From Candidatus Heimdallarchaeota archaeon (GTDB taxonomy: Archaea; Asgardarchaeota; Heimdallarchaeia; Heimdallarchaeales; Kariarchaeaceae), in NCBI GenBank assembly GCA_026702845.1, contig JADCLS010000017.1, positions 75,435 to 139,434 on the forward strand: a DNA stretch of 64,000 bases, written 5' to 3'. Under the pieces are notes generated by a model, which was given only the letters and a program-made list of their open reading frames with translations, ran no database searches and was not told where the DNA came from. Of the stretch, positions 27,595 to 35,494 are shown piece after piece (position 1 is the first letter of the stretch; every line of letters begins with the position of its first letter). The translations under genes and the position numbers were made by a program.

Positions 27595-29751
27595 TTAGAT
27601 GAAAAATGAATAGATCACAGGAAAATATCCGAAGGAAAGGATAAAAATCGTCAATGAGGGTAACATGTAGGTAAATAGACTCATCGATCCTTTTCTCCCA
27701 GCAAGTAGAGAATTCAATAATAAGTAACCAAAGGAATACAGGACATAAATTAACAATTCCCATCCGAACTGCATTTGTAGATGCAGAAATATTAAGATTT
27801 CTGCAACCCACCATCCTTCAAGAAGGAAGAGTTGCAATCCTGCATGGAATAGCAAGGGATAAGCAATGAGAATGATAAGTATCAAAATCCATGATATTCC
27901 TTTTTCCTGCTCCTTCTCCTGCCGTAATGGAAATTCTGCATTTACGAACCGTTTTAGCATTAAATCATTTACTGGTTTCTGATCTACCGCAAATCCAATC
28001 ATGAGCAGGTTTGAGACCACTAGAATAAAAGCCATAATAGTAAAGGAATAACTATTTTGATGGCCACTTGCCACACGAACATGAACTGGAAAGATAGAAT
28101 GTATTGTGATATGCATTTTAGTTGATTCCTCTATCCATTGTTCCTCTGAGATATCGAAACGTGTGATATTACGTCGATCAGTTTCAACAATGAATTCACC
28201 ATTAACAATAACTGATGCTCTAAAATCAAAGCGTTTATCTCTAATATTATCCTGCTCCCCCACCCAAATTTGGATTTTGGTAAATGATTCACCTTGTAAT
28301 TGAATACTATCAAAATAATCAGTTAAGGTCCGATCAAAAACAATAAATTCAGGATCTATTGGAGCATCTGCCACAAGTGGTAATATAATTGTTGGAACTA
28401 GGAGTATGATCATGAATAAACCGAAAGAAAGGATTTTTAATTGTACACCTGAGAAGAGAAGGCTTATATCCTTTTTGGAGAGTAGTTCATTTCGATTTCT
28501 CTCCTGATCTTCCATCTCATCAAGATATATGTCCTCAACTCCTTTGTACAATTTTTTGAGATATGAACTTCTCTGTTTAAGATCCAAAGAGAAACCAAGC
28601 ATCTGCTGGATCTCATCATATAGTTGTATGGCATATATTCTATTCACGGATATCTGAACTAGTTGAATTCTATTATTTTTTCTCTGTTGATTGATATTTC
28701 TTGAAAGCATGCTGTTCCAAACAAATGTACTGTTATATCTTGCCTGGTGTAGACTAAGGGTGAGATCGGCCTCGGTGTATAGGGGGAGCAATTTCTTCCT
28801 GATAAGAAATTCCTTAAGAGTAAGATTCTCGGAATCAATATAGATTCTAATAGTTTTACTAAAATAGGGATATCCAGGGGCCACGAGTGTATTTAATCCT
28901 ACAAAAGCAAGTATGAAAAAGAAATAGAGTATGAAAATACCAATAATGAAGGAATTTCCATCAAAAACATCATCAAGGAGAAATTGTAGCATGATTGGAT
29001 ATCCGAGAGCTAAGATGATTACAAAGGGAAGGATGTACTTAGAATAATTTCGCTTCTCTTCTGTATTACTTATCGTTAATTTTTGACGATCATATTCCCA
29101 TAAGTAGCTCTGTGGTATATCCTCATTATTCCCAATATCAACAGGAATTGATAATTGTTGGATTAGTACAGGGATTCTGTTGAATAGTTGCTCCATTTTG
29201 GTTCTGGAGGCATAAAGCATAATATAATTATCTTTTAGCTCATGAGAGATCAGGAAAAATATTGTATCTCTCGCCTCACTAAACCTTCTTTTCACCTCCT
29301 TGAGTGATGAATCTGAATAAGGTACTTGCTCAAAACCCTCTGCAATGAATATATCTGTGAATACTGATGTAATTGGTTCATAAATAATTCTATCTGACAT
29401 CTTTATACTTATCTCAACTTGTTGTAACTGGTATTTGTTAATCAAGGTGTTGACTTTGTTGAGTATGTAGATAAGGACAATGATGATGTAGTAGGAGAAG
29501 GAATCAATAATTCCAATAACGGCATTATCGATAAATCCGTTTTCTGAAGCCAGATTGAGCACAAAATCAAAACCAAAATACAGCAACATAAAGCTAATAT
29601 TAGTAACTACTTTCAGTATATTTCTTGACATGGCCATGGTACGTTTCCCCACCGTAAAAGAATAGGGAATATTTCCTCCTTGTATTTGCTTGATCCTGCT
29701 GAGTTTAGATGGATCAAGATCATCAAAAAGAGCCTTTTCTTCTGTACTCAC
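27595..29751 (-). CDS. Large polytopic membrane protein, unknown
   Basis: 718 residues from a GTG at 29751; the longest frame reaches a TTG at 29763, but a TTTATATTATTGG box about 27 bases before the GTG favours the latter and no ATG is in reach. About nine TM segments: two around 45-95, two around 245-310, one near 455-480, one near 580-605 and three near 635-718. The middle (about 320-445) and the segment 485-575 are soluble. The segment NRNELLSKKD near 430 is charged. No family recognised. Its 3' end sits close to the upstream end of the nitrilase gene. Confidence 0.5.
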   Translation of the reverse strand: MSTEEKALFDDLDPSKLSRIKQIQGGNIPYSFTVGKRTMAMSRNILKVVTNISFMLLYFGFDFVLNLASENGFIDNAVIGIIDSFSYYIIIVLIYILNKVNTLINKYQLQQVEISIKMSDRIIYEPITSVFTDIFIAEGFEQVPYSDSSLKEVKRRFSEARDTIFFLISHELKDNYIMLYASRTKMEQLFNRIPVLIQQLSIPVDIGNNEDIPQSYLWEYDRQKLTISNTEEKRNYSKYILPFVIILALGYPIMLQFLLDDVFDGNSFIIGIFILYFFFILAFVGLNTLVAPGYPYFSKTIRIYIDSENLTLKEFLIRKKLLPLYTEADLTLSLHQARYNSTFVWNSMLSRNINQQRKNNRIQLVQISVNRIYAIQLYDEIQQMLGFSLDLKQRSSYLKKLYKGVEDIYLDEMEDQERNRNELLSKKDISLLFSGVQLKILSFGLFMIILLVPTIILPLVADAPIDPEFIVFDRTLTDYFDSIQLQGESFTKIQIWVGEQDNIRDKRFDFRASVIVNGEFIVETDRRNITRFDISEEQWIEESTKMHITIHSIFPVHVRVASGHQNSYSFTIMAFILVVSNLLMIGFAVDQKPVNDLMLKRFVNAEFPLRQEKEQEKGISWILILIILIAYPLLFHAGLQLFLLEGWWVAEILIFLHLQMQFGWELLIYVLYSFGYLLLNSLLAGRKGSMSLFTYMLPSLTIFILSFGYFPVIYSFFI

Positions 29752-29860
29752 AATGACACACAATCGTCCAATAATATAAACTCTTATACTTTAGATGATA
29801 CATTCAGCAAGAATTATGCAAATCGGTACCATTAGATAATGTGTAAATACTAATTTGCGA

Positions 29861-30400
29861 TCATTCATACTCAAAATACAATGTGTGATCTATTAGCGAT
29901 TGCTGTTCCAGTTGCAGTAATTTCTTTTTATTCTGCACTCCTCCTCCATAACCTTGTAAACTTCCATCCTTACCAATCACTCTATGGCATGGGATGACAA
30001 TACTCATACAGTTCTGACCATTGGCATTGGCCACAGCTCGTACTGATGATGGTTTACCTATACGTCTCGCCAGTTCCTGATAACTTATGGTTTCTCCATA
30101 AGGTATTGTTAATAACTCCTGCCATACTGTCTCTTGAAATTCAGTTCCTCTCATATGGATGTTAAAGTCAAATTTATTGCGTTTACCATTGAAATACTGC
30201 TCGAGTTCAGAAATAATTTGCTGATGTAATCTATTTTCTCTTTCCACAAACTCTGCACTGAAATAACGTTTTACTCTGGGGTAAATTGTCTTTATTGCTT
30301 TTCTGTACTTGTATTCGAGTAAACAACAACCATCATCTATAGTCCCAATGATTAATTCTCCCACAGGGCTTTTGTAAGAGAAAACTTCTATTTCATTCAT
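29861..30400 (-). CDS. ogt: Methylated-DNA-[protein]-cysteine S-methyltransferase
   Basis: 179 residues from the ATG at 30400; the longest frame begins with a TTG at 30424, but the ATG has a GGGTGAG motif a few bases upstream. The protein transfers the methyl group of O6-methylguanine to its own Cys in the signature IVIPCHRVIG (Cys146 in the longer numbering, 138 from this start); the helix-turn-helix and a conserved RAVANANGQN arm are present upstream. It overlaps the Ada-like gene by eight bases and shares its mRNA. With that gene it makes a split form of the E. coli Ada protein, as in Bacillus adaA/adaB. Confidence 0.92.
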   Translation of the reverse strand: MNEIEVFSYKSPVGELIIGTIDDGCCLLEYKYRKAIKTIYPRVKRYFSAEFVERENRLHQQIISELEQYFNGKRNKFDFNIHMRGTEFQETVWQELLTIPYGETISYQELARRIGKPSSVRAVANANGQNCMSIVIPCHRVIGKDGSLQGYGGGVQNKKKLLQLEQQSLIDHTLYFEYE

Positions 30401-30932
30401 GCTTCTCACCCGGATTGTATCCAAATTCCTTGAAAAATGCTGCTCTGAAGCCTGATAACGAGTTAAATCCGGTGAGATAGGGAATGCTCAATAGCTCTTC
30501 GCTCTCAAGCAATTGTTTGGCATGCTCAAGTCGTAATTTCAGATGATATCGATTGGGAGTGGTTGATAAATATTCTCTAAAATACCTTCGAATGGTGCTG
30601 ATGTTCGCCCCACATAGTTCCTCCAGATCTTCTTCTCTGAGTTTCACACCCAAATGTTCATTCAAATGCCTCAGAAGGGTCTCCAGCCATATTGGTTGGG
30701 TATACGGGTAGAATTCTGATTTGCACCTTTTACACCCACGTAGTCCATCTGATATCGCCTTGTCTCGATTTCTATAAAAGGAAACGTTCTTTCTCAAAGG
30801 CATTCTAGCTTTGCAGGAAGGCAGACAATATATCTTGGTAGATTGAACACCAATATAGAATTGACCATCATATCTTGAATCATTATCTTTGCAGATCTGA
30901 TACATCTTCTCGGCATTCATGAGTACTTGCAT
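30393..30932 (-). CDS. adaA: Ada-like regulatory protein: metal-binding methyl-acceptor domain plus AraC HTH
   Basis: 179 residues. The N-terminal Ada zinc domain has Cys36, Cys40, Cys67 and Cys70 in the phrases IYCLPSC and GCKRC; in Ada the first of these takes methyl groups from methyl phosphotriesters and turns the protein into an activator. Residues about 95-175 are an AraC-type pair of HTH motifs (LCGANISTIRRYF and ...LTGFNSLSGFRAAF). It lacks the MGMT domain, which the next gene supplies. Two start codons (30932 and 30920) are possible. An inverted repeat at 30940-30956 lies next to the TATA region and could be the operator of this regulator. Confidence 0.9.
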   Translation of the reverse strand: MQVLMNAEKMYQICKDNDSRYDGQFYIGVQSTKIYCLPSCKARMPLRKNVSFYRNRDKAISDGLRGCKRCKSEFYPYTQPIWLETLLRHLNEHLGVKLREEDLEELCGANISTIRRYFREYLSTTPNRYHLKLRLEHAKQLLESEELLSIPYLTGFNSLSGFRAAFFKEFGYNPGEKHE

Positions 30933-30939
30933 ATGACAA

Positions 30940-30956
30940 AATTAGTGTGTCTAATT
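30940..30956. promoter_or_regulatory. Inverted repeat before the Ada-like gene
   Basis: AATTAG-TGTGT-CTAATT, perfect six-base arms with a five-base spacer, adjoins a TATA-like ATTTATTAAT at about 30948-30960. Its position between promoter and start fits an Ada-binding site and autoregulation; this is inferred from position only. Confidence 0.4.
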
Positions 30957-31050
30957 AATAAATATGATGTTATCCTGAACAAAGGAATTGTACTGATTTT
31001 CGTGCAGGGATATTTTATTAAGCTTTTATATTTAGGTTAGTTATGGATAT

Positions 31051-31117
31051 GAATACGAATTGAATTTGTATGTGAGGGGATGATCCCGGTTCTCATCAAA
31101 GTTATTCATTCGTATTC
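31051..31117. other. Structured intergenic element between Ada-like and Hsp20 genes
   Basis: Arms GAATACGAAT (31051-31060) and ATTCGTATTC (31108-31117) form a perfect ten-base inverted repeat with a 47-base loop. Inside the loop lie the palindrome GGGATGATCCC (31077-31087) and a flanking TGAG/CTCA pair. It immediately follows the hsp20 stop codon on the minus strand. It may be a terminator-like or mRNA-end structure or a regulatory site; no poly-T tract accompanies it. Confidence 0.35.
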
Positions 31118-31126
31118 CTTTTAGGG

Positions 31127-31540
31127 TTACTTTGGAGATAGTTTTATTGTTTTGGCTTCTTCTGCCTTGGGTAGTTTGACGTAAAGTACGCCATCACTTA
31201 ACATTACCTCACAGGCTTTGGGGTTGATCATCTTGTCAAAGTTAATTCGTCTGGTGTATGATCTTGTTGATCGTTCCTTGACAACATAATCATCTTTCTT
31301 ATCTTCTGTCTCAGATTTCTTCTCAGCTCTGATCTGGAGATATTGACCTGATGCCTCGATATCAATCTCATCCTTGTTAAAGCCTGGAAGATCTGCATTG
31401 ATCTCGTATGCCTCTTCATTTTCCTTCATATCTATTGGAAGGGCGAAGCGAGCATTATCCATATCGAATTCGGAAAATAAACTCCGAATGTCGTTTTCTA
31501 GTTTTCTAATATTAGTTCTTGGTGTCCATATCATTGACAT
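31127..31540 (-). CDS. hsp20: Small heat-shock protein, Hsp20/alpha-crystallin family
   Basis: 137 residues. The alpha-crystallin domain runs from about 35 to 125: ADLPGFNKDEIDIEASGQYL, then KKSETED, then RTRS/RRINFDK-type strands, with the conserved 'DGVLYVKLPKAEE' ending, plus an IKLSPK tail like the I-x-I/V C-terminal contact. It holds unfolded proteins as an oligomer in the cytoplasm. The start has a GAGGTG Shine-Dalgarno about ten bases upstream, a TATA-like TTTATATATTTGG at 31601-31613, and thus a leader of about 40 bases. In the leader region is a GTAC-rich stretch (GGTACAGTACTG ... GGTACTACC) that could take a regulator. Confidence 0.93.
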   Translation of the reverse strand: MSMIWTPRTNIRKLENDIRSLFSEFDMDNARFALPIDMKENEEAYEINADLPGFNKDEIDIEASGQYLQIRAEKKSETEDKKDDYVVKERSTRSYTRRINFDKMINPKACEVMLSDGVLYVKLPKAEEAKTIKLSPK

Positions 31541-31600
31541 AGTTTATTTTCACCTCTTGTTGGGGGTAGTACCTTTTCAGTACTGTACCAATAATACACA

Positions 31601-31613
31601 ACCAAATATATAA
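31601..31613 (-). promoter_or_regulatory. TATA-like box of hsp20
   Basis: On the minus strand TTTATATATTTGG lies about 65 bases before the ATG at 31540. The gap includes a Shine-Dalgarno motif (GAGGTG at 31551-31556), so this is a leader-carrying mRNA, in contrast to the leaderless pattern of many other genes here. Confidence 0.5.
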
Positions 31614-31684
31614 ATTTTTTTCCTTCTATTTTTAGTTTTTAACGTTCGAAGAATCAAAATTATGCAAAATATTATGCTGATGAA

Positions 31685-32647
31685 TCAATGCACTTGACAA
31701 TTCGCTGGAAGATTTTCTTGGATATTATCTATATTGGTTGAAGTGATATACACTCTTTTCAAATGTTTCATTCCTGAGAGATCTGGAAAATTTTTTATTG
31801 GATTCGCCCCAATATCAAGTACCTTAAGTCTAGTTAATTGGGTTAGATCTGGTAGGGATTCTATCCTATTCATTCCAAGAGATAAATATTCCAAATTTGA
31901 TAGTGAATCAATCTCAGAAACATCAAATAATTTATTGGATCCAATGTGGAGGTATTGTAATGACTCCAAATCAGAGATGTTCCCCAGTGACTCAATTTGA
32001 TTGTCAAAAAAGTCGAGTTTTATAATTGAGTCGGGTAATCTTGGTAAATGCCTAATTCGGTTTCCCCAACAGTAGAATTCCCTCATCGAATCCATATTAT
32101 GTAAGTCGGGCAGTATTTCAATGCAATTTGTTTCCAGATGGAGGATTTCCAAGTTTCTTAAATGATTTATCTCAAGGGGTACATCTCGTATCAAATTATC
32201 ATTTAATTTGAGGACTCTTAAATCAGATAAATTGCCCAAACACTTCGGTAAAGCCGAAATCCGATTATTATCAGCTATAATCTCCTCTAGTTTTGGAAGC
32301 CGACAGATTTTATGCGGGATTGCGCTAAGGTTATTATTACTCAGGATGAGAGTATTCAGGTTCACTAATCCAAAAACGTGTACAAGTTCTCCAATTCTGT
32401 TTACTTGAAGATCTAGATATCTTATGTTTTTTGAATTCAGTACTGGTAATGTTCGTAACCTGTTGTGATTAAGACTTAGTTTATGCAGTTCTGTACGATT
32501 TATACTATCTACTGGTAATACCTCAAGTCCAAGGTGTGACAGGTCGAGTTTATCTGATGACACTCTTTGCTGAACCTCTTCACTGCTCAGGGAAACACCT
32601 AGGATCTTTAATTCAAGTTCAAGATGCTCAAACTGTCCAAGTGTCAT
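31685..32647 (-). CDS. Leucine-rich-repeat protein
   Basis: 320 residues, no TM or signal peptide. From about residue 45 to the end there are about eleven LRRs of 22-24 residues with the phrase 'L..L.L..N.I..LP..' (for example LRVLKLNDNLIRDVPLE near 140). The N-terminal 40 residues, rich in charged residues and including a 'L.....L..S.LDLSHLGLEVLP' lead-in, resemble the N-terminus of the LRR-GTPase at 45866-47017. It has no GTPase domain. Such a protein would act as a protein-binding scaffold in the cytoplasm; the partner is unknown. Confidence 0.85.
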   Translation of the reverse strand: MTLGQFEHLELELKILGVSLSSEEVQQRVSSDKLDLSHLGLEVLPVDSINRTELHKLSLNHNRLRTLPVLNSKNIRYLDLQVNRIGELVHVFGLVNLNTLILSNNNLSAIPHKICRLPKLEEIIADNNRISALPKCLGNLSDLRVLKLNDNLIRDVPLEINHLRNLEILHLETNCIEILPDLHNMDSMREFYCWGNRIRHLPRLPDSIIKLDFFDNQIESLGNISDLESLQYLHIGSNKLFDVSEIDSLSNLEYLSLGMNRIESLPDLTQLTRLKVLDIGANPIKNFPDLSGMKHLKRVYITSTNIDNIQENLPANCQVH

Positions 32648-32877
32648 GAAAAATTACTATACATAATAGACTTTTAAAGATTTCATATGAAAAATTTGTA
32701 GTTGAATAATCCTCAATATGAAAATTCTGTTTTGCTGTTTCATCACATTTTTGCATAAGATTATGTGTTTTGATTCTTATTTTCCTAACATCTATGATCA
32801 GTATTTGTTACAAAATTAATTCGCCTCCATGCAGAATGTGGGATAGTTTAAAAGTGATTACTAAGTATAGTTTTAAT

Positions 32878-33237
32878 ATGGTGAAGTCTTTCAAAGAGAT
32901 CATTTCGTATAAAAATACTTGGATTCAATTATCTGAGGTGGCTCTCGCTGATCAAAAGATCACCATGGATGAGTATCTAATTATCAGGGGTTTCACGGAT
33001 AATATTGAAAGGTATATCGAATTATTGGAACAGTGCCTGGAAGATAATATTGTTACGACTGAGGAGAAGAAACAGCTGTTTGACCTACGATCGCGTATGA
33101 TGCAAGATGCCATCGAAACTGCAAATGATGACCGAGTGATAAATCCTGATGAATTCATCATGTTACAATCAATTAGCGAGTTATTAGAAATTATTGAAGA
33201 TCTTGAAGCAAGAATAGTTGAAAAGCATTCAGAATGA
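32878..33237 (+). CDS. Small acidic protein with EF-hand-like or TerB-like repeats
   Basis: 119 residues from the ATG at 32878; the longest frame reaches further to an upstream ATG at 32794, but its first part looks non-coding and an AGTTTAAAAG box lies about 28 bases before 32878. The protein is helical with three similar turns: LADQKITMDEYLII, LEDNIVTTEEKKQL and NDDRVINPDEFIML, spaced about 30-33 residues. They recall EF-hand loops or TerB-like Asp/Glu-rich turns but lack the full 12-residue calcium loop. Function unknown. Its stop is directly adjacent to the stop of the convergent gene at 33238. Confidence 0.5.
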   Translation: MVKSFKEIISYKNTWIQLSEVALADQKITMDEYLIIRGFTDNIERYIELLEQCLEDNIVTTEEKKQLFDLRSRMMQDAIETANDDRVINPDEFIMLQSISELLEIIEDLEARIVEKHSE

Positions 33238-34020
33238 TTATTTGATTTTGTGAAGGATGATAATACCTAGATATCCATTAATACTTACTGATTCACCTGA
33301 TTCTATGCTATCTCCAGCATCCTCTACTTTAACAACACAGGGAATATTATGATTTTTGGCATAGATGGTTCCAGGACTATCATCACTACCATTGATCTCT
33401 ATGATCCCTGCAGGTACCGGTCCTGAATAATCTTCTGGAAATTTATCGATAAAAATTATGCTGTTCTCGGATATTTCTTTAATTGAGGTTACTATTTTAC
33501 CTCTTGCCTCTCCATCACTTGTACCCTCTGATATGATCTGTCTAATACCGAGAGTAAAACTCTGTGATTTATTAATCACTTGTAGATCGATGATTTTCTG
33601 AAAATTTTTCACTACCTCATAATGATCCACGTTTATGACAATCATCTCAATATCTTGATTTAGATAGAAACTCATGTGTGGATTTTTCTCGAGGAACACC
33701 TTCCGATATTGGTCATAATTATCCATAAAGGATGATTGCTCTGCCACCTGTCCGTAGGCAGTAATGGTGACTGCATTCTTAATATCCTGCTCAGGAACAT
33801 TGGTTATGGTATCAAGATACATAGATACTTTTGAATGAATTAGTGAATTAATCATCTTCCTAGTATTCTTTCTGGTGAAGAATACCAATCGTTGTAGATC
33901 ATCAACAGGCGTAAAAGCTACCAATGAAGGATGTGGAATATTATTTCTGAAAGAGATAAACACCCCAAAATGCCTCTCTCGAAGCTGAGTGTTGAGTATT
34001 TCCACCATATCATCAATCAT
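33238..34020 (-). CDS. FMN-binding split-barrel protein fused to a degenerate PEP-utiliser swivelling domain, copy 2
   Basis: 260 residues. Residues about 1-155 are a pyridoxamine-phosphate-oxidase-like split barrel: HFGVFISFRNNIPHPSLVAFTP (17-38), then LVFFTRKNTRKM and VSMYLDTITN, then ITAYGQV, the segments around FMN in that fold. Residues about 165-260 match the swivelling phosphohistidine domain of PEP-utilising enzymes (PVPAGIIEINGS...AKNHNIPCVV...SGESVSINGYLGIIIL), but the position of the catalytic His (in SHAAI-type motifs) is not His; here it reads SPGTIYA. Thus a scaffold or binding domain rather than a phosphotransfer enzyme. Tandem paralog of the gene at 34025; both belong to the TetR/ABC operon ending here. 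GGTGAAGTG precedes the ATG. Confidence 0.6.
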   Translation of the reverse strand: MIDDMVEILNTQLRERHFGVFISFRNNIPHPSLVAFTPVDDLQRLVFFTRKNTRKMINSLIHSKVSMYLDTITNVPEQDIKNAVTITAYGQVAEQSSFMDNYDQYRKVFLEKNPHMSFYLNQDIEMIVINVDHYEVVKNFQKIIDLQVINKSQSFTLGIRQIISEGTSDGEARGKIVTSIKEISENSIIFIDKFPEDYSGPVPAGIIEINGSDDSPGTIYAKNHNIPCVVKVEDAGDSIESGESVSINGYLGIIILHKIK

Positions 34021-34024
34021 TGTA

Positions 34025-34795
34025 TCACTTCACCTTGTGGAGAATAATCATGCCTAGGTAACCATCCACAGTGATATTGTCACCAGAGCTAAATAATTCC
34101 AGACCTTCTTCCAAGCCAGAAACACAGGGGATCTGGTGTTGGTCTGCATAGGTTCTAGCCTTCTCTGATTTGCTGATTTGCACTATTGCTGCAAGTTCTG
34201 GGCCTGAATATTCATCAGGGAATTCTTCACAAACAAGGATATCTCCTTCTACCAACTCATCACCAAGTAATTTGAGGTTTTTACGTATCTCACCATACCC
34301 AGTTCCCTCTCCTTGTATCTGCCTGATACTAAGAGTATAACTGCTAGGTTTGCTTACGTTCAGATCTAATACGGTCTGGAATTGTTTTACCAATTCGTAG
34401 TACTCCACCTTAATAACAACCATCTCAATATTCTCCTTGAGGAAGAACTCCATATGAGGATTCTTTTTCAGATAGGCTTTCTTGTAATTATCTCGCTTAT
34501 CTTTGAATTCCTTCTCATGTAATACTATCCCGTTTGCTGAGATGGTGAGAGCATTCTTCACATCATCTGGAGAATTGGTGGTGGTATCGAGAAACATGGA
34601 AACCTTCTCGTATATTTGTGCATTGATAAATTTCCGAGTATTCTTTGGTGTGAAGAAAACTAATCGCTGCATATTTTCCACCGGAGCAAAACACACCAGG
34701 GTCTGATGGGGTTTATCATTCCTAACCGAGGATAATACACCAAAATGTTGGATATTAAGTTCATTTTCTATACTAGTACGTACTTCTTCTATCAT
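34025..34795 (-). CDS. FMN-binding split-barrel protein fused to a degenerate PEP-utiliser swivelling domain, copy 1
   Basis: 256 residues, same two-domain layout as the next gene, roughly half identical by eye (for example VFFTPKNTRKFINAQIYEK against VFFTRKNTRKMINSLIHSK). N-terminal split barrel: HFGVLSSVRNDKPHQTLVCFAP, SMFLDTTTNSP, ISANGIV. C-terminal swivelling domain: AIVQISKSEKARTYADQHQIPCVSGLEE, SGDNITVDGYLGMIIL; again no His at the catalytic position. A GAGGTG lies just upstream of the ATG, next to the stop of the ABC ATPase gene, so it is the fourth gene of the operon. The pair could handle a flavin or redox-linked cargo of the ABC machine; inference. Confidence 0.6.
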   Translation of the reverse strand: MIEEVRTSIENELNIQHFGVLSSVRNDKPHQTLVCFAPVENMQRLVFFTPKNTRKFINAQIYEKVSMFLDTTTNSPDDVKNALTISANGIVLHEKEFKDKRDNYKKAYLKKNPHMEFFLKENIEMVVIKVEYYELVKQFQTVLDLNVSKPSSYTLSIRQIQGEGTGYGEIRKNLKLLGDELVEGDILVCEEFPDEYSGPELAAIVQISKSEKARTYADQHQIPCVSGLEEGLELFSSGDNITVDGYLGMIILHKVK

Positions 34796-34804
34796 AACAA
34801 CACC

Positions 34805-35485
34805 TCAGGTAAGGAAGTCCTTGATGATATTACCATCCTTGACCTCAATGATTCTATCAGTCTTCTCAGCCACTCCAGGATCATGGGTGATAACCACAAA
34901 AGTGGTGTTGTACTGCTCATTCAGTGATCGCAGCAAATTATATACAGTTTCGGTTGATTCACTATCCAGATTGCCAGTAGGTTCATCAGCCAATATCAAT
35001 TTTGGCTGGTTGATCAGAGCCCGTGCAATAGCAGCACGTTGAGCCTGACCACCAGAAATCTTGGTGGCATTTTTCATTTTCACTTGAGATAATCCTACAA
35101 TATCAAGGAGCTCATCAGCTCGTGCTTTGATCTCATCCGAGATCTTCTGTCCACCTATTCTGACAGGCATGAGTACATTTTCCATGACCGTGTATTCTGG
35201 AAGTAGATAGTGGAACTGGAAAATGAAACCCAAGTCATGATTTCTCACCTGTTTCAGCTGTTTCTTAGTCATTACATCAACTCTCTGATCTGCTATATTG
35301 ACCTGTCCGCTAGTTGGTTTGTCCAAAGTACCCAGAATATTGAGAAGAGTGGATTTACCAGAACCAGACTGACCGATAATTGAATTGAATGAATTGTTCT
35401 CAAATTGGAGATTGATGCCATGGAGTACCTCGTACTGCCCAAAGCTCTTCTTTACATCTATTGTTTCTAATGCATACTTACTCAT
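34805..35485 (-). CDS. MacB/LolD-type ABC ATP-binding protein
   Basis: 226 residues from the ATG at 35485, preceded by an AGGTGAG Shine-Dalgarno; the longer frame starts with GTG at 35494. Walker A GQSGSGKS at 38-45, Q-loop FIFQFHYLLPEYT, signature ISGGQAQRA, Walker B LILADEPTGNLDSES, switch His in VITHDP. The ISGGQ signature, the TGNLDSES phrase and the length are those of the MacB/LolD family, which work with FtsX/MacB-like permeases. It follows the permease gene by nine bases. Confidence 0.93.
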   Translation of the reverse strand: MSKYALETIDVKKSFGQYEVLHGINLQFENNSFNSIIGQSGSGKSTLLNILGTLDKPTSGQVNIADQRVDVMTKKQLKQVRNHDLGFIFQFHYLLPEYTVMENVLMPVRIGGQKISDEIKARADELLDIVGLSQVKMKNATKISGGQAQRAAIARALINQPKLILADEPTGNLDSESTETVYNLLRSLNEQYNTTFVVITHDPGVAEKTDRIIEVKDGNIIKDFLT

Positions 35486-35494
35486 CGTTCTCAC

